From contig NZ_SMRU01000001.1 of the NCBI RefSeq assembly GCF_004354015.1, positions 62,001 to 126,000 on the forward strand: a DNA stretch of 64,000 nt, given 5' to 3'. Below, piece after piece: positions 35,013 through 43,424 of the stretch (within the stretch, counting starts at the first letter, position 1; each line of letters starts with the position of its first letter). This DNA is from Arthrobacter terricola (GTDB taxonomy: Bacteria; Actinomycetota; Actinomycetes; Actinomycetales; Micrococcaceae). The translations under genes were made by a program, and so were the position numbers. Below the pieces are notes generated by a model. The model did no database searches. It was not told the origin of the DNA and saw nothing but the letters and a program-made list of their open reading frames with translations.

Positions 35013-36275
35013 ATGAGCACCGTAACAAGCACCACCACACCCGATGCAGAAGCCTTCCTCCGCGATTTCCGAAGCCTTTCCGTCATCGGCGAAACTCCCG
35101 GACACGGCGTGGACCGGCAAGCTGCCACCGCCGCCGACGCACAGGCCCGCACCTGGTTTACCTCACTGGCCGCACAGTATGGCTTCAGGACCGAAACGGA
35201 CCAGGTCGGCAACGTGTTCGCGCTCCTCGAATGGACGCCCGGCGCGCCTTATGTGTTGGTCGGATCCCATTTGGACAGCCAGCCCACAGCCGGAAAGTTC
35301 GACGGCGCATACGGCGTTGCCGCTGCCCTGCATGCCGGCCGCCGGCTCGCCTCCACCAATTCCGGAGAGGCGCCCAAGTACAACCTTGCGATCGTCGACT
35401 GGTTCAACGAGGAAGGCTGCCGCTTCGCTCCCTCAATGATGGGCAGCTCCGTCTACGCCGGAAAGCTACCCGCGAACGACGCCCTCGCAGTCACGGACAA
35501 GAACGGCACCACGGTTGCCCAGGCTTTGGATGCAATAGGCCACCTCGGCACCGGATCCGGTCCCGAAGCCGCCGCCTACGCTGAAATCCACATAGAGCAA
35601 GGCCGCTCCTTGGAAGCCTCCGGCACCACTATCGGCTTGGTACATTCCTGCTGGGCGGCTGCCAAGTACACCGCGACGGTCCATGGTGAACAGGCACACA
35701 CCGGATCCACCGTCATCGCAGACCGCAAAGACGCACTATTGGGTGCTTCCCTGCTGGTGGTGCTGCTCAGGGAAATCGCAGACTCCTTCCCGGGCGCGGT
35801 CCTTCACACCTCCGTTGGCCAGCTAAGCGTGTATCCGAACTCACCCGTCGTCGTTCCAAGCAGGGTGGACCTGGTCATGGACCTGCGCAGCGCCGACGAG
35901 CAAGTACTCGCCGATGCCCAAAAGGTCCTGCGCGACGGAATTGCGAAGATCGAACGCGGCGCGAACGTCACCATCGACGTTGAACAGTCCCATGCCTGGG
36001 GAATCAACCCCTACCAGGCCGCCGGCGTCGAGCTCGCCCGCGAATGCGCCGAGAAGCTCGAACTCAGCCATGCGCCGGTGTTCACCCTCGCCGGCCACGA
36101 CTCGATCAATATGAAGGACATCGTTCCCACTGTCATGCTCTTCGTGCCAAGCGCCGACGGAATCTCCCATAACGAACGCGAATACACCACGGACGCGGAC
36201 GTGTGCGCGGGCGTCGATCTGCTCACCGAGGTGGTTGCGCGGCTGTGCCGCGGCGAACTCGACGGCGCCAAGTGA
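35013..36275 (+). CDS. M20 family amidohydrolase (N-carbamoyl-amino acid hydrolase / allantoate amidohydrolase type)
   Basis: A 420-residue dizinc amidase of the HyuC/AllC group. Metal ligands appear in order: His in VGSHLDSQ, Asp in GKFDGAYG, Glu in WFNEEGCRF, His in EIHIEQG and His in GISHNEREYT. Family members cleave N-carbamoyl amino acids or allantoate. It is 5 bp after the permease and overlaps davA by 4 bp. Its substrate in a lysine pathway is unclear; removal of a carbamoyl or acyl group from an amino acid before oxidation is a guess. Confidence 0.85.
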   Translation: MSTVTSTTTPDAEAFLRDFRSLSVIGETPGHGVDRQAATAADAQARTWFTSLAAQYGFRTETDQVGNVFALLEWTPGAPYVLVGSHLDSQPTAGKFDGAYGVAAALHAGRRLASTNSGEAPKYNLAIVDWFNEEGCRFAPSMMGSSVYAGKLPANDALAVTDKNGTTVAQALDAIGHLGTGSGPEAAAYAEIHIEQGRSLEASGTTIGLVHSCWAAAKYTATVHGEQAHTGSTVIADRKDALLGASLLVVLLREIADSFPGAVLHTSVGQLSVYPNSPVVVPSRVDLVMDLRSADEQVLADAQKVLRDGIAKIERGANVTIDVEQSHAWGINPYQAAGVELARECAEKLELSHAPVFTLAGHDSINMKDIVPTVMLFVPSADGISHNEREYTTDADVCAGVDLLTEVVARLCRGELDGAK

Positions 36276-37129
36276 CCGCCGTTCAAGACCCCGGGGCCGC
36301 ACGCCGGGACGGCCATCTCCGCATCGCCGTCCTCCAAGCAACGGGCGTAGTGAACTCGGATCCGGAAAACCTGGAGCGGATCGCTGCGGGAGCACGCGAG
36401 GCAAGGCAACACGGCGCCCAGCTGCTCATCACCCCGGAGCTGTTCGCCTGCGGCTACGCACCAAAGCTGGTCCACGGCACCGACGGCACCTCCCAGCGCG
36501 GCCGACTCGCCGCGATCGCGGCCGAAAGCGGCTTGGGGCTGGTGGCCTCCACGGTCGAGCACGACGACGGCGATCGCCACTACATTTCCGCCTCGTTGTT
36601 CACCCCGGACGGAACGGAACTGACCCGCTACCGCAAGCAGAACCTGTTCGGCCCCGAGGAGAACTCCGTTTTCACGCCGGGAACCCGGCCTCCCGCCGTC
36701 GTACGCTTCAACGGTGTCCGCATCGCGCTGGGGATCTGTTTCGACGTCGAATTCCCTGAGTTCGTCCGCGCGGTTGCCTTGGCGGGCGCCGAACTGCTGT
36801 GCGTGCCGACGGCGGTACCCCTGCGCGCTGACAACGCAGACGGCGAGCACCCCTTCGACACCAAGGTGATTCCCGCCATGGTCGTCCCCACGCGGGCGCT
36901 CGAAAGCCAGCTTTTCATCGCCTACGCGAACCATGCCGAACCGGGATTCGCGGGCCTCAGCACCATCGCGGATCCGTACGGACGGCGGCTCTCGACAGCT
37001 ACCGGCGTCGACGAGCTCATCGTCGCCGACATCAATCTGGAAACCCTGGCACAGGCCCGCAAGGACACCGACTATCTGGTCCGTTTCGCGCCCTCCGCCC
37101 CGACTACCCACCAGCAAGGACAGCAGTGA
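36272..37129 (+). CDS. davA: Carbon-nitrogen hydrolase, probable 5-aminopentanamidase
   Basis: A 285-residue nitrilase-superfamily amidase with the full triad: Glu56 in ITPELF, Lys122 in RYRKQNLFG and Cys156 in GICFDVEFPE. The layout and its coupling to a DavB-like enzyme indicate DavA, which hydrolyses 5-aminopentanamide to 5-aminovalerate and ammonia. The GTG start overlaps the upstream TGA (GTGA), and its own stop overlaps davB. Substrate identity is inferred from the neighbour. Confidence 0.78.
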   Translation: MTAVQDPGAARRDGHLRIAVLQATGVVNSDPENLERIAAGAREARQHGAQLLITPELFACGYAPKLVHGTDGTSQRGRLAAIAAESGLGLVASTVEHDDGDRHYISASLFTPDGTELTRYRKQNLFGPEENSVFTPGTRPPAVVRFNGVRIALGICFDVEFPEFVRAVALAGAELLCVPTAVPLRADNADGEHPFDTKVIPAMVVPTRALESQLFIAYANHAEPGFAGLSTIADPYGRRLSTATGVDELIVADINLETLAQARKDTDYLVRFAPSAPTTHQQGQQ

Positions 37130-38832
37130 CCATCGCAGCAACCACCCCCGCGGCAGCTTCCACAGCAGCCGCCGCACCCATCACCATGCTCAACCCCGAC
37201 TTCCCCTTCCCCTACGACGAGTACCTCTCGCATCCGGCAGGACTCGGAAGCGTCCCGGCGGAGATGCACGGCACGGAAGTCGCCGTGATCGGTGCGGGCC
37301 TGTCGGGCCTCGTCGCCGCCTACGAACTCATGAAAATGGGCCTGAAACCGGTGGTCTACGAATCGTCCCGGATCGGCGGCCGCCTGCGGGCGGGCCGACC
37401 GGACGGCCAAGCCGGTCCCGTTGCGGACCTTGGCGGGATGCGCTTCCCGCGCTCGGGCAAGTCATTCTTCCACTACGCGGACAAGCTCGGCATCGAGACG
37501 TCCCCGTTCCCTAACCCGCTAACGCCTGCCGCGGGCAGCACTGTCATCGAACTCGGCGGCAGGGCCCACTACGCCGAAACCACGGCCGATCTCCCGCAAT
37601 TCTTCGCCGACGTCTCCAATGCCTGGGACGACTGCCTCGAGGAACGGGCGCACTTCGCGGCCATGCAGGAAGCCATCCGAAACCGCGACCTCGCCACCAT
37701 CAAGCGGTTGTGGAATGAGCTGGTCCCCCGCTTCGACGACGTCTCCTTCTCCGGCTACCTCGCCACGTCCAAAGCGTTCTCCGCACTGCCTTTCGAGTAC
37801 CGGGAGGCCTTCGGGCAGGTCGGTTTCGGGACCGGCGGCTGGGACACCAACTTCCCGGACTCGTTCCTGGAAATCCTGCGAGTGGTCTATGTCGACGCCG
37901 ACGCCGACCAGCACCGCATCATCGGCGGCGCCCAACTCATCCCCGAGCGGTTGTGGGAGCACGCGCCCGGGTCCTTGGCGTACTGGCCGGCGGGCACCAG
38001 CCTTTCGTCGCTCCACGGCGGACACCCCCGTCCCGGCGTCACGTCAGTGCGGCGGTTAAAGAACGACGGCGGAGCCCCCGGAGACATCGCCGTCACCGAC
38101 CGCTGGGGTTCCGTGGCGGCGTACCCGGCCGTCATTGCGACGTGCCAAAGCTGGCTGTTGTCCGCCCGCATCGACGTGGACGAATCCCTGTTCAGCCACA
38201 AACTCTGGACCGCGATCGAACGCAGCCACTACATGCAGTCCTCCAAAACGTTCGTAGTTGTCGACCGGCCGTTCTGGAAGGACATCGATCCGGAGACCGG
38301 GCGGCAGGTCATGAGCACCACGCTCACCGACAGGCTCACCCGCGGCACCTACCTGCTGGACAACGGACCCGACCAGCCCGCCCTGATCTGCCTGTCCTAC
38401 ACATGGAACGACGACGCGCTCAAATGGCTCCCGCTGGATGCCGACGAGCGTGTCCGGCTCATGCTGCACTCCCTCAAGCAGATCTACCCCACTGTGGACA
38501 TCGCCTCGCACATCATCGGCGATCCCATCACGGTCTCGTGGGAGGACGACCCCAACTTCATGGGAGCCTTCAGCGACAACCTGCCCGGCCACTACCGCTA
38601 CCAGGAACGCCTCTACACCCACTTCATGCAGGCTTCCCATGAACAGCGCCACCGCGGAATCTTCCTCGCAGGCGACGACATTTCCTGGACCGGAGGTTGG
38701 GCCGACGGCGCCGTCACCACTGGCCTCAACGCCGTCTGGGGAGTCATGAACCAACTTGGTGGCTCCACCCCGACCGAGAACCCCGGCCCGGGCGACCGAT
38801 TCGAAGAACTCAAGCCAATTCGGCTTCCGTAA
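37126..38832 (+). CDS. davB: Flavin monooxygenase, probable L-lysine 2-monooxygenase
   Basis: A 568-residue flavoprotein of the tryptophan/lysine 2-monooxygenase group. FAD-binding GxGxxG is at 56-61 (IGAGLSGLVAAYELMK), then DLGGMRFPRSGKSFFHY, GFGTGGWDTNFPDSFLEI and a C-terminal FLAGDDISWTGGWADGAV. From memory it follows Pseudomonas DavB block by block (FPFPYDEYLSHPAGLGSVP; GNPLTP-type loop), more closely than IaaM. The reaction would be L-lysine + O2 to 5-aminopentanamide + CO2. A perfect terminator follows 6 bp after the stop, closing the operon. Confidence 0.85.
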   Translation: MTIAATTPAAASTAAAAPITMLNPDFPFPYDEYLSHPAGLGSVPAEMHGTEVAVIGAGLSGLVAAYELMKMGLKPVVYESSRIGGRLRAGRPDGQAGPVADLGGMRFPRSGKSFFHYADKLGIETSPFPNPLTPAAGSTVIELGGRAHYAETTADLPQFFADVSNAWDDCLEERAHFAAMQEAIRNRDLATIKRLWNELVPRFDDVSFSGYLATSKAFSALPFEYREAFGQVGFGTGGWDTNFPDSFLEILRVVYVDADADQHRIIGGAQLIPERLWEHAPGSLAYWPAGTSLSSLHGGHPRPGVTSVRRLKNDGGAPGDIAVTDRWGSVAAYPAVIATCQSWLLSARIDVDESLFSHKLWTAIERSHYMQSSKTFVVVDRPFWKDIDPETGRQVMSTTLTDRLTRGTYLLDNGPDQPALICLSYTWNDDALKWLPLDADERVRLMLHSLKQIYPTVDIASHIIGDPITVSWEDDPNFMGAFSDNLPGHYRYQERLYTHFMQASHEQRHRGIFLAGDDISWTGGWADGAVTTGLNAVWGVMNQLGGSTPTENPGPGDRFEELKPIRLP

Positions 38833-38838
38833 GTCAGC

Positions 38839-38872
38839 GCTGAAGGGTGGGCCGATCGGCCCACCCTTCAGC
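38839..38872. terminator. Strong hairpin terminator after davB
   Basis: A perfect 17-bp stem with no unpaired loop on paper, centred on GATC and followed by TTTGG. It starts 6 bp after the davB stop and should end the permease-M20-davAB transcript. It is symmetric, so it may act on the opposite strand as well. Confidence 0.8.
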
Positions 38873-38883
38873 TTTGGCCGGAC

Positions 38884-39090
38884 CTATTGGACCACTGTTC
38901 CGGCTGCCTGGACGTCGGCAATGGAGGATCCGACCTGGACGAGGAACGCTCCGTTCTCTATCTCCCACGATTGCCGGGAAGCGTTCCAGTGCTCGTAGGC
39001 CCGCCGGGAGATGGGAATTTCGATTCGTTGGGTGCAACCGGCTTCGAGGAAGATTTTCGCGAATCCTGCCAGCCAGGCGGCCGGGCGCTC
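38884..39090 (-). pseudogene. C-terminal fragment of a GH3 beta-glucosidase
   Basis: The minus strand encodes the last about 65 residues of a GH3 fibronectin-III-like domain: [37 protein letters not shown] and [12 protein letters not shown]. The rest of the enzyme is missing; upstream the frame runs into the transaldolase remnant on the other strand. It is a deletion scar rather than a gene. Confidence 0.65.
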
Positions 39091-39110
39091 GATGGCCGAA
39101 GTCAGCCGGG

Positions 39111-39803
39111 AAAGGACTGACGGCAATCACGGAGTCCATCGCGGCCGGAATCAGCATTAACGTCACCCTGATCTTCAGCCTGGACCGCTACCGGAAAGTC
39201 ATCGACGCCTACCTGGGCGGCCTCGAACGAGCCCAGGCAGCCGGCATCGGGCTGTCGGGCATCCACTCCGTAGCCTCGTTCTTCGTCTCCCGTGTGGATG
39301 CGGAGATCGACAAGCAACTCGACGCCATCGGTGGAGACGCCGCAGCGGCGCTGAAGGGCAAAGCCGGGATCGCCAACGCCCGGCTCGCCCACGAGATCTA
39401 CCAGCAAGCATTCTCCTCCGAACGAGCACAGCGGCTGATCAACGCCGGCGCCAACCCGCAACGTCCGCTCTGGGCGTCAACAGGCGTGAAGGATCCGGCG
39501 CTGCCCGATACCGCATACGTCGTCGAACTCGTCGCTGACGGACTCGTGAACACCATGCCGCACAAAACCCTCGACGCCGTCGACGACCACGGCGAGATCC
39601 GGGGTGACACCATCACCGGCACCTATGCCGACGCCAAGGCGACCCTCGAAGCCCTCGATGGTCTCGGCATCAGCTACACACGCGTGACCGAGAAGCTAGA
39701 GCGCGAAGGAGTGCAGAAATTCAACGCGTCCTGGGACGAACTCGTCGAAACCGTGGCCAACGCCCTGGCACAGCACCGCACCGCTTCAGCCGCGGACGCC
39801 TAA
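39111..39803 (+). pseudogene. tal: Transaldolase lacking its N-terminal third
   Basis: The frame reads as transaldolase from [19 protein letters not shown] to the end, about 228 residues, with [15 protein letters not shown] and [12 protein letters not shown]. The N-terminal about 140 residues, including the Schiff-base lysine region of strand 4, are missing. The open frame continues upstream into GH3-derived antisense sequence, so a fusion product could be made but should be inactive. The SDR gene follows 73 bp later. Confidence 0.75.
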
Positions 39804-39876
39804 AACACAGCGGCAGCCCACAAAGGCTGCCCATCATCCAAGCCCTACCACTACGAAACAACAGGAAGTAATCCCC

Positions 39877-40605
39877 ATGACTGATTTCGACGGCCGAACC
39901 ATCCTCGTCACCGGAGCAAGCGGCGGCATCGGCGGCGCGATCGTGCGCCAGCTCACCGCTGCGGGAGCCAAGGTCATTGCCAGCGCCCGCAACCTGGACT
40001 CGCTCACAGCCCTCTGCGAAGAAACCGGCGCCCAACCACTGACTTTCGACTTGACCTCAGAACAGAGCATTAAAGACGCCGTCGAAGGCCTCGACCTCTG
40101 GGGCGTCGTCAACTGCGGCGGCTACGGCGGGGAGATCGCTACCCCTCAGGACACCGACATCGACGTCTTCGACAAGGTCATCAGCATCAACGCCCGTGGT
40201 GCCCTGCTGGTCATCAAGCACGCAGTGCCCTCGATGATCCGTCAAGGCAACGGCGGTGCGATCGTCAACGTCTCCAGCCAGGCCAGCCTCGTCGCCCTCA
40301 CCGGCCACATCTCCTACGGCTCCTCCAAAGCCGCCCTGGACAACATCACCCGCGTCTCCGCACTGGAACTCGGAACGCACAACATCCGTGTCAACAGCGT
40401 CAACCCCACCGTCGTCATGACACCCATGTCCGCCTGGTACTGGGGCCGCCCCGACATCGAAGGCCCCTTCCTGGAACAGATGCCCCTGGGACGCTGGGCA
40501 ACCGTCGAGGAAATCGCAGCACCTGTTGTTTTCCTCCTCAGCGACGCCGCATCCATGATCACCGGCGTTTCCCTGCCCATCGACGGCGGATACAGCAGCC
40601 GCTGA
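39877..40605 (+). CDS. Short-chain dehydrogenase, L-xylulose reductase-like
   Basis: A 242-residue SDR. Cofactor motif TGASGGIG is at the N-terminus and the catalytic Ser, Tyr and Lys are in VNVSSQAS and SYGSSKAALD. The block RVNSVNPTVVMTPM resembles L-xylulose (dicarbonyl) reductases. With a transaldolase remnant upstream, it may be left from a pentose or polyol pathway. AGGAAG precedes the ATG. A strong terminator follows about 110 bp downstream. Confidence 0.85.
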   Translation: MTDFDGRTILVTGASGGIGGAIVRQLTAAGAKVIASARNLDSLTALCEETGAQPLTFDLTSEQSIKDAVEGLDLWGVVNCGGYGGEIATPQDTDIDVFDKVISINARGALLVIKHAVPSMIRQGNGGAIVNVSSQASLVALTGHISYGSSKAALDNITRVSALELGTHNIRVNSVNPTVVMTPMSAWYWGRPDIEGPFLEQMPLGRWATVEEIAAPVVFLLSDAASMITGVSLPIDGGYSSR

Positions 40606-40712
40606 TGGCCGTGCTCAAGGAACACGCGGGAATAACGGTGAATTCAGGGTTGGTCTGACACGCCGGGCAGTGTGCCTGGCGGGGACTGATTATGAGCGAA
40701 ACACACGATCCC

Positions 40713-40745
40713 AACGCTCGGCTGGAAATACTCCAGCCGAGCGTT
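40713..40745. terminator. Bidirectional-looking terminator in the 300-bp gap before the ars locus
   Basis: Stem arms of 13 bp (AACGCTCGGCTGG at 40713-40725 and its complement at 40733-40745) with a 7-nt loop. The gap 40606-40904 shows no gene and no other clear signal. It ends the SDR transcript and may also serve the convergent acetyltransferase gene. Confidence 0.75.
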
Positions 40746-40904
40746 TACGTGATCTACTACTAACCACCTAACCCAACAGGTGTTGCAACTGTGACCCCTG
40801 GAATCCAAGTTACCTAGGCGTCAGCACATGGTGGTGCGCGCGACTACGTTAGTGCCCTGACGAGCCCCTCGACGCACAAAATGGCCGGAAAGGCACCGTT
40901 GGCG

Positions 40905-41423
40905 TCAGACGCGGGCTGAGCGGCGTTCAAGCAACAAGGTGTCGCGCCACTGGCCTGCAGCCGGCCCATAGCTCATTCGCGCGATCCGTTCGCGGCGGCC
41001 GACGATCGTGAAGCCGTTGGCTTGGTGCAGGCGGAGGCTGGCATGGTTTTCAGGGAAGATGCTGGATTGGATTGTCCAGATTCCGTGCTGCTCGGTCGAT
41101 GCCGCCAGTGCCCGCAGCAAGCTGCCTCCGATGCCCTGGCCGCGGGCCGAGCCCGCGACATACACGGAGTGTTCAACGACTCCGGCATAGACGGCACGGG
41201 ACGATACCGGGGAAACAGCCGTCCAGCCCAGCACCAGACCGGAAGCTTCCGCGACGAAGCGGTGATCGGCAAGCCTGGAGGAATCGAACTGCTCCCAGTC
41301 CGGGGCTGATGCTTCAAAAGTGGCCTGCCCGGTCTCGATGCCTTCTGCGAATATCGCCTGCACCGCCGGCCAGTCCTCAGGCAGCATCGCCCGGACCGAC
41401 ACGTCCGCAGTTGCGCCGATCAC
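40905..41423 (-). CDS. arsN: GNAT acetyltransferase, ArsN-like (phosphinothricin/arsinothricin type)
   Basis: A 172-residue GNAT of the phosphinothricin acetyltransferase group. VSVRAMLPEDWPAVQAIFAE opens it, acetyl-CoA is bound by VAGSARGQGIGGSLL, and SIFPENHASLRLHQANGF and IVGRRERIARM complete the fold. ArsN proteins in ars operons N-acetylate arsinothricin, an arsenic antibiotic. The GTG start overlaps the arsR stop by 4 bp, so it is regulated with arsenic. Phosphinothricin activity is the alternative. Confidence 0.75.
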   Translation of the reverse strand: MIGATADVSVRAMLPEDWPAVQAIFAEGIETGQATFEASAPDWEQFDSSRLADHRFVAEASGLVLGWTAVSPVSSRAVYAGVVEHSVYVAGSARGQGIGGSLLRALAASTEQHGIWTIQSSIFPENHASLRLHQANGFTIVGRRERIARMSYGPAAGQWRDTLLLERRSARV

Positions 41424-41770
41424 AGGCTGCCCAGAAGACCCGCGGCCCGTTCGAGGGCTCCGGGGATCAAGGAGTAGTAAGCCCAGGTGCCGCGCTTTTC
41501 CCGGTGTAAGAACCCGGCGTCGACCAGGATTTTCAGGTGGTGGGACACCGTGGGCTGGCTGAGATCCAAGGGGTCGATGAGATCGCATGCGCACGTCGAG
41601 CCAGAAGATTCGGCCTTGATGATGGAGAGCAGCCGCAGCCGGTTCGGATCCGCCAAAGCCTTGAAGACCAGGGCGCGGCGCTTCGCCTGTTCGGCGTCCA
41701 AGGCCGGCCGCGAGGCAGGGGTGCAGCAGGTTTCGTCCGTCACCGGTTCGAGTATTGGCAACGCGTTCAT
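41420..41770 (-). CDS. arsR: Arsenite-responsive repressor ArsR
   Basis: A 116-residue ArsR. Helix-turn-helix: LDLSQPTVSHHLKILVDAGF. Candidate As(III) ligands are Cys15-Cys16 (ETCCTP) near the N-terminus and Cys60/Cys62 (STCACDL), a layout close to Corynebacterium ArsR1 rather than the plasmid R773 type. It should bind the ATATTGA-N6-TCAATAT sites before itself and before arsC. It overlaps arsN by 4 bp. Confidence 0.92.
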   Translation of the reverse strand: MNALPILEPVTDETCCTPASRPALDAEQAKRRALVFKALADPNRLRLLSIIKAESSGSTCACDLIDPLDLSQPTVSHHLKILVDAGFLHREKRGTWAYYSLIPGALERAAGLLGSL

Positions 41771-41787
41771 CCACCCATTATGCCCGA

Positions 41788-41807
41788 ATATTGACCACCA
41801 TCAATAT
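41788..41807. promoter_or_regulatory. ArsR operator before arsR
   Basis: Perfect ATATTGA-N6-TCAATAT 18 bp upstream of the arsR start. The same arms and spacing recur before arsC at 43332-43351. Confidence 0.75.
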
Positions 41808-41853
41808 ATGCATCGCTCGGGAGCGGCATCCACCGCTCAAGCCGAGGCGATAT

Positions 41854-42594
41854 CTATGCGCCCGTCTTTTCCAGGGAGTGCGGAAGAACGACGTCGTCGG
41901 CGCTGCGTGCCGCCACGGGGAATAGCACAGCGAGGAGACCCAGCCCCAGCACGGCGCCGATCAGCTGCGCCACAACGAAGCCAGGAACAGAGCCCGGTGC
42001 AATACCGGCGAAGGTGTCACTGAAGATCCGCCCGACCGTCACGGCAGGGTTCGCGAACGACGTCGAGGACGTAAACCAGTACGCCGCGCCGACATAGGCG
42101 CCCACCGCGGGTGCCGCGAGGGCGCCCCGCTTGGTGGCGGCCAGGGCGAAGATCAGCACGATCAGTCCGGCGGTGGCGACGACCTCGCCCAGCAGGTGCC
42201 CACTGGTGGCGCGGCCCTTCACCGAAACTGACGTCCCGACGTCGAACATCGCGTTGGCGAGGAGGCTGCCGCCGATCGCGCCGACAACCTGAGCGACCAC
42301 GTAGGTGCCGAGTTCAGCCAGGGTCAGGCCGGCGCGGCTGCGCCGGCCCAGGAACCAGTCGGCGGCAGAGACCACCGGGTTGAAGTGCGCGCCGCTCACG
42401 GGTCCGAAGACGAGGATCAGGACCGTCAGACCGAGCACCGTGGCGGTGCTGTTCTCGAGCAGCTGCAGGCCGACATCGTTCGGGGAGAGCCGCTGCGCGG
42501 CGATCCCGGAGCCCACGACGATCGAAACAAGCAGGCAGGTGCCGAGCAGTTCGGCGACGGCGCGGCGCCACAACGGCGGCTGGTGAGAAGTCAT
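41854..42594 (-). CDS. AqpS-like aquaporin of the arsenic locus
   Basis: A 246-residue MIP channel with six helices. The two NPA-type motifs are SGAHFNPVVS (NPV, a known variant) and SFANPAVTVG. Its place between ArsR and ArsR-ArsC suggests the AqpS role known from Sinorhizobium: arsenite made by ArsC leaves through the channel down its gradient. There is no ArsB or Acr3 pump in the locus. Divergent from the ArsR-ArsC gene; the opposite start codon lies within 50 bp. Confidence 0.83.
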   Translation of the reverse strand: MTSHQPPLWRRAVAELLGTCLLVSIVVGSGIAAQRLSPNDVGLQLLENSTATVLGLTVLILVFGPVSGAHFNPVVSAADWFLGRRSRAGLTLAELGTYVVAQVVGAIGGSLLANAMFDVGTSVSVKGRATSGHLLGEVVATAGLIVLIFALAATKRGALAAPAVGAYVGAAYWFTSSTSFANPAVTVGRIFSDTFAGIAPGSVPGFVVAQLIGAVLGLGLLAVLFPVAARSADDVVLPHSLEKTGA

Positions 42595-42604
42595 GGAAAC
42601 CAGC

Positions 42605-42651
42605 TTGACCGATGAAAGTAACTCAGTCAAAATTGAATCAATGAATATTGA
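42605..42651. promoter_or_regulatory. Leaderless promoter and operator of the ArsR-ArsC fusion gene
   Basis: TTGACC (42605-42610), a 17-bp spacer, CAAAAT (42628-42633) and ATG 7 bp later (42641) fit a sigma-70-type promoter with little or no leader. A TCAAT-N4-ATTGA palindrome at 42638-42651 covers the start codon, sharing half-sites with the other ars operators. Confidence 0.5.
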
Positions 42652-43315
42652 GCAATCTGATGTTTTCCGGGCACGGGTCGCCAAGCACGCCGCCCTCGCC
42701 GATCCTGCACGGCTACGCATCGTGGACCTGCTGACCCTGGGCGACCTCTCCCCGACGGAACTGCAGTCCGAGCTCGGGATGCCCTCCAACCTGCTCTCCC
42801 ACCACCTGCGCACCCTGGAAGACGCCGGGCTGGCGACACGCCACCGCTCGGAAGCCGACAAGCGGCGCAGCTATTTCCGGCTCGCCCCCGGCGCCCTGAA
42901 GGGGCTGGTGCCGGGGCGTGAATACGGCGCGGGCCGTGTCCTGTTTGTCTGTACGCGCAACAGCGCCCGGTCCCAGCTCGCCACCGCACTCTGGCGGCAA
43001 GCCAGCGATATCCCCTCCACCTCGGCGGGCACGCACCCGGCGGAGCGCATCGCCCAGGGAGCCATCGACGTCGCACGCCGTTACGGTCTGGATCTTGCAG
43101 GCCTGACGCCGCGCCCGTTGGAGGAGGTGGCGCGCGAGGAAGACCTCATCGTCACCGTGTGCGACAACGCCCACGAGGAACTCCCCGGCCTTCGCGGCAT
43201 CCACTGGTCCATCCCGGATCCCCTCCGCCTGAACACCCGGGAGGCCTTCGAGAACGCCTTCACCGACATCAACCGCCGCATCAACGACCTCGCACCCCGC
43301 CTCCACGCGGCCTGA
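42641..43315 (+). CDS. ArsR-type regulator fused to LMW phosphatase/arsenate reductase domain
   Basis: A 224-residue two-domain protein. Residues 5-90 are an ArsR winged helix (ADPARLRIVDLLTLGDLSPT, NLLSHHLRTLEDAG). Residues 98-224 are a low-molecular-weight phosphatase domain with P-loop Cys104-x5-Arg110 (VLFVCTRNSARSQLA) and an IPDP motif near the end. Such fusions occur in actinobacterial ars loci; whether the reductase half reduces arsenate or only senses it is unknown. No As-binding cysteine cluster is seen in the regulator half. Start is set by the promoter; the alternative ATG at 42593 is less likely. Confidence 0.82.
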   Translation: MNIEQSDVFRARVAKHAALADPARLRIVDLLTLGDLSPTELQSELGMPSNLLSHHLRTLEDAGLATRHRSEADKRRSYFRLAPGALKGLVPGREYGAGRVLFVCTRNSARSQLATALWRQASDIPSTSAGTHPAERIAQGAIDVARRYGLDLAGLTPRPLEEVAREEDLIVTVCDNAHEELPGLRGIHWSIPDPLRLNTREAFENAFTDINRRINDLAPRLHAA

Positions 43316-43331
43316 ACCCGACGCCGGGCAT

Positions 43332-43351
43332 ATATTGACAGTCATCAATAT
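43332..43351. promoter_or_regulatory. ArsR operator before arsC
   Basis: Perfect ATATTGA-N6-TCAATAT, 74 bp before the arsC start, same arms as at 41788. It indicates that arsC is repressed by ArsR independently of the upstream fusion gene. Confidence 0.75.
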
Positions 43352-43424
43352 CTAGGCGGTGCGGCACGATGACCTCAAACCAGACCGAATCCCACCATCC
43401 ACACTGATCCGAGGAGAGAAACCC

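Noticed and set aside
36272..38832. Tryptophan monooxygenase / indoleacetamide hydrolase (auxin) module
   Set aside because: The flavoprotein fits lysine 2-monooxygenase blocks better, and the amidase is nitrilase-type rather than an IaaH-type amidase. Kept only as an alternative.
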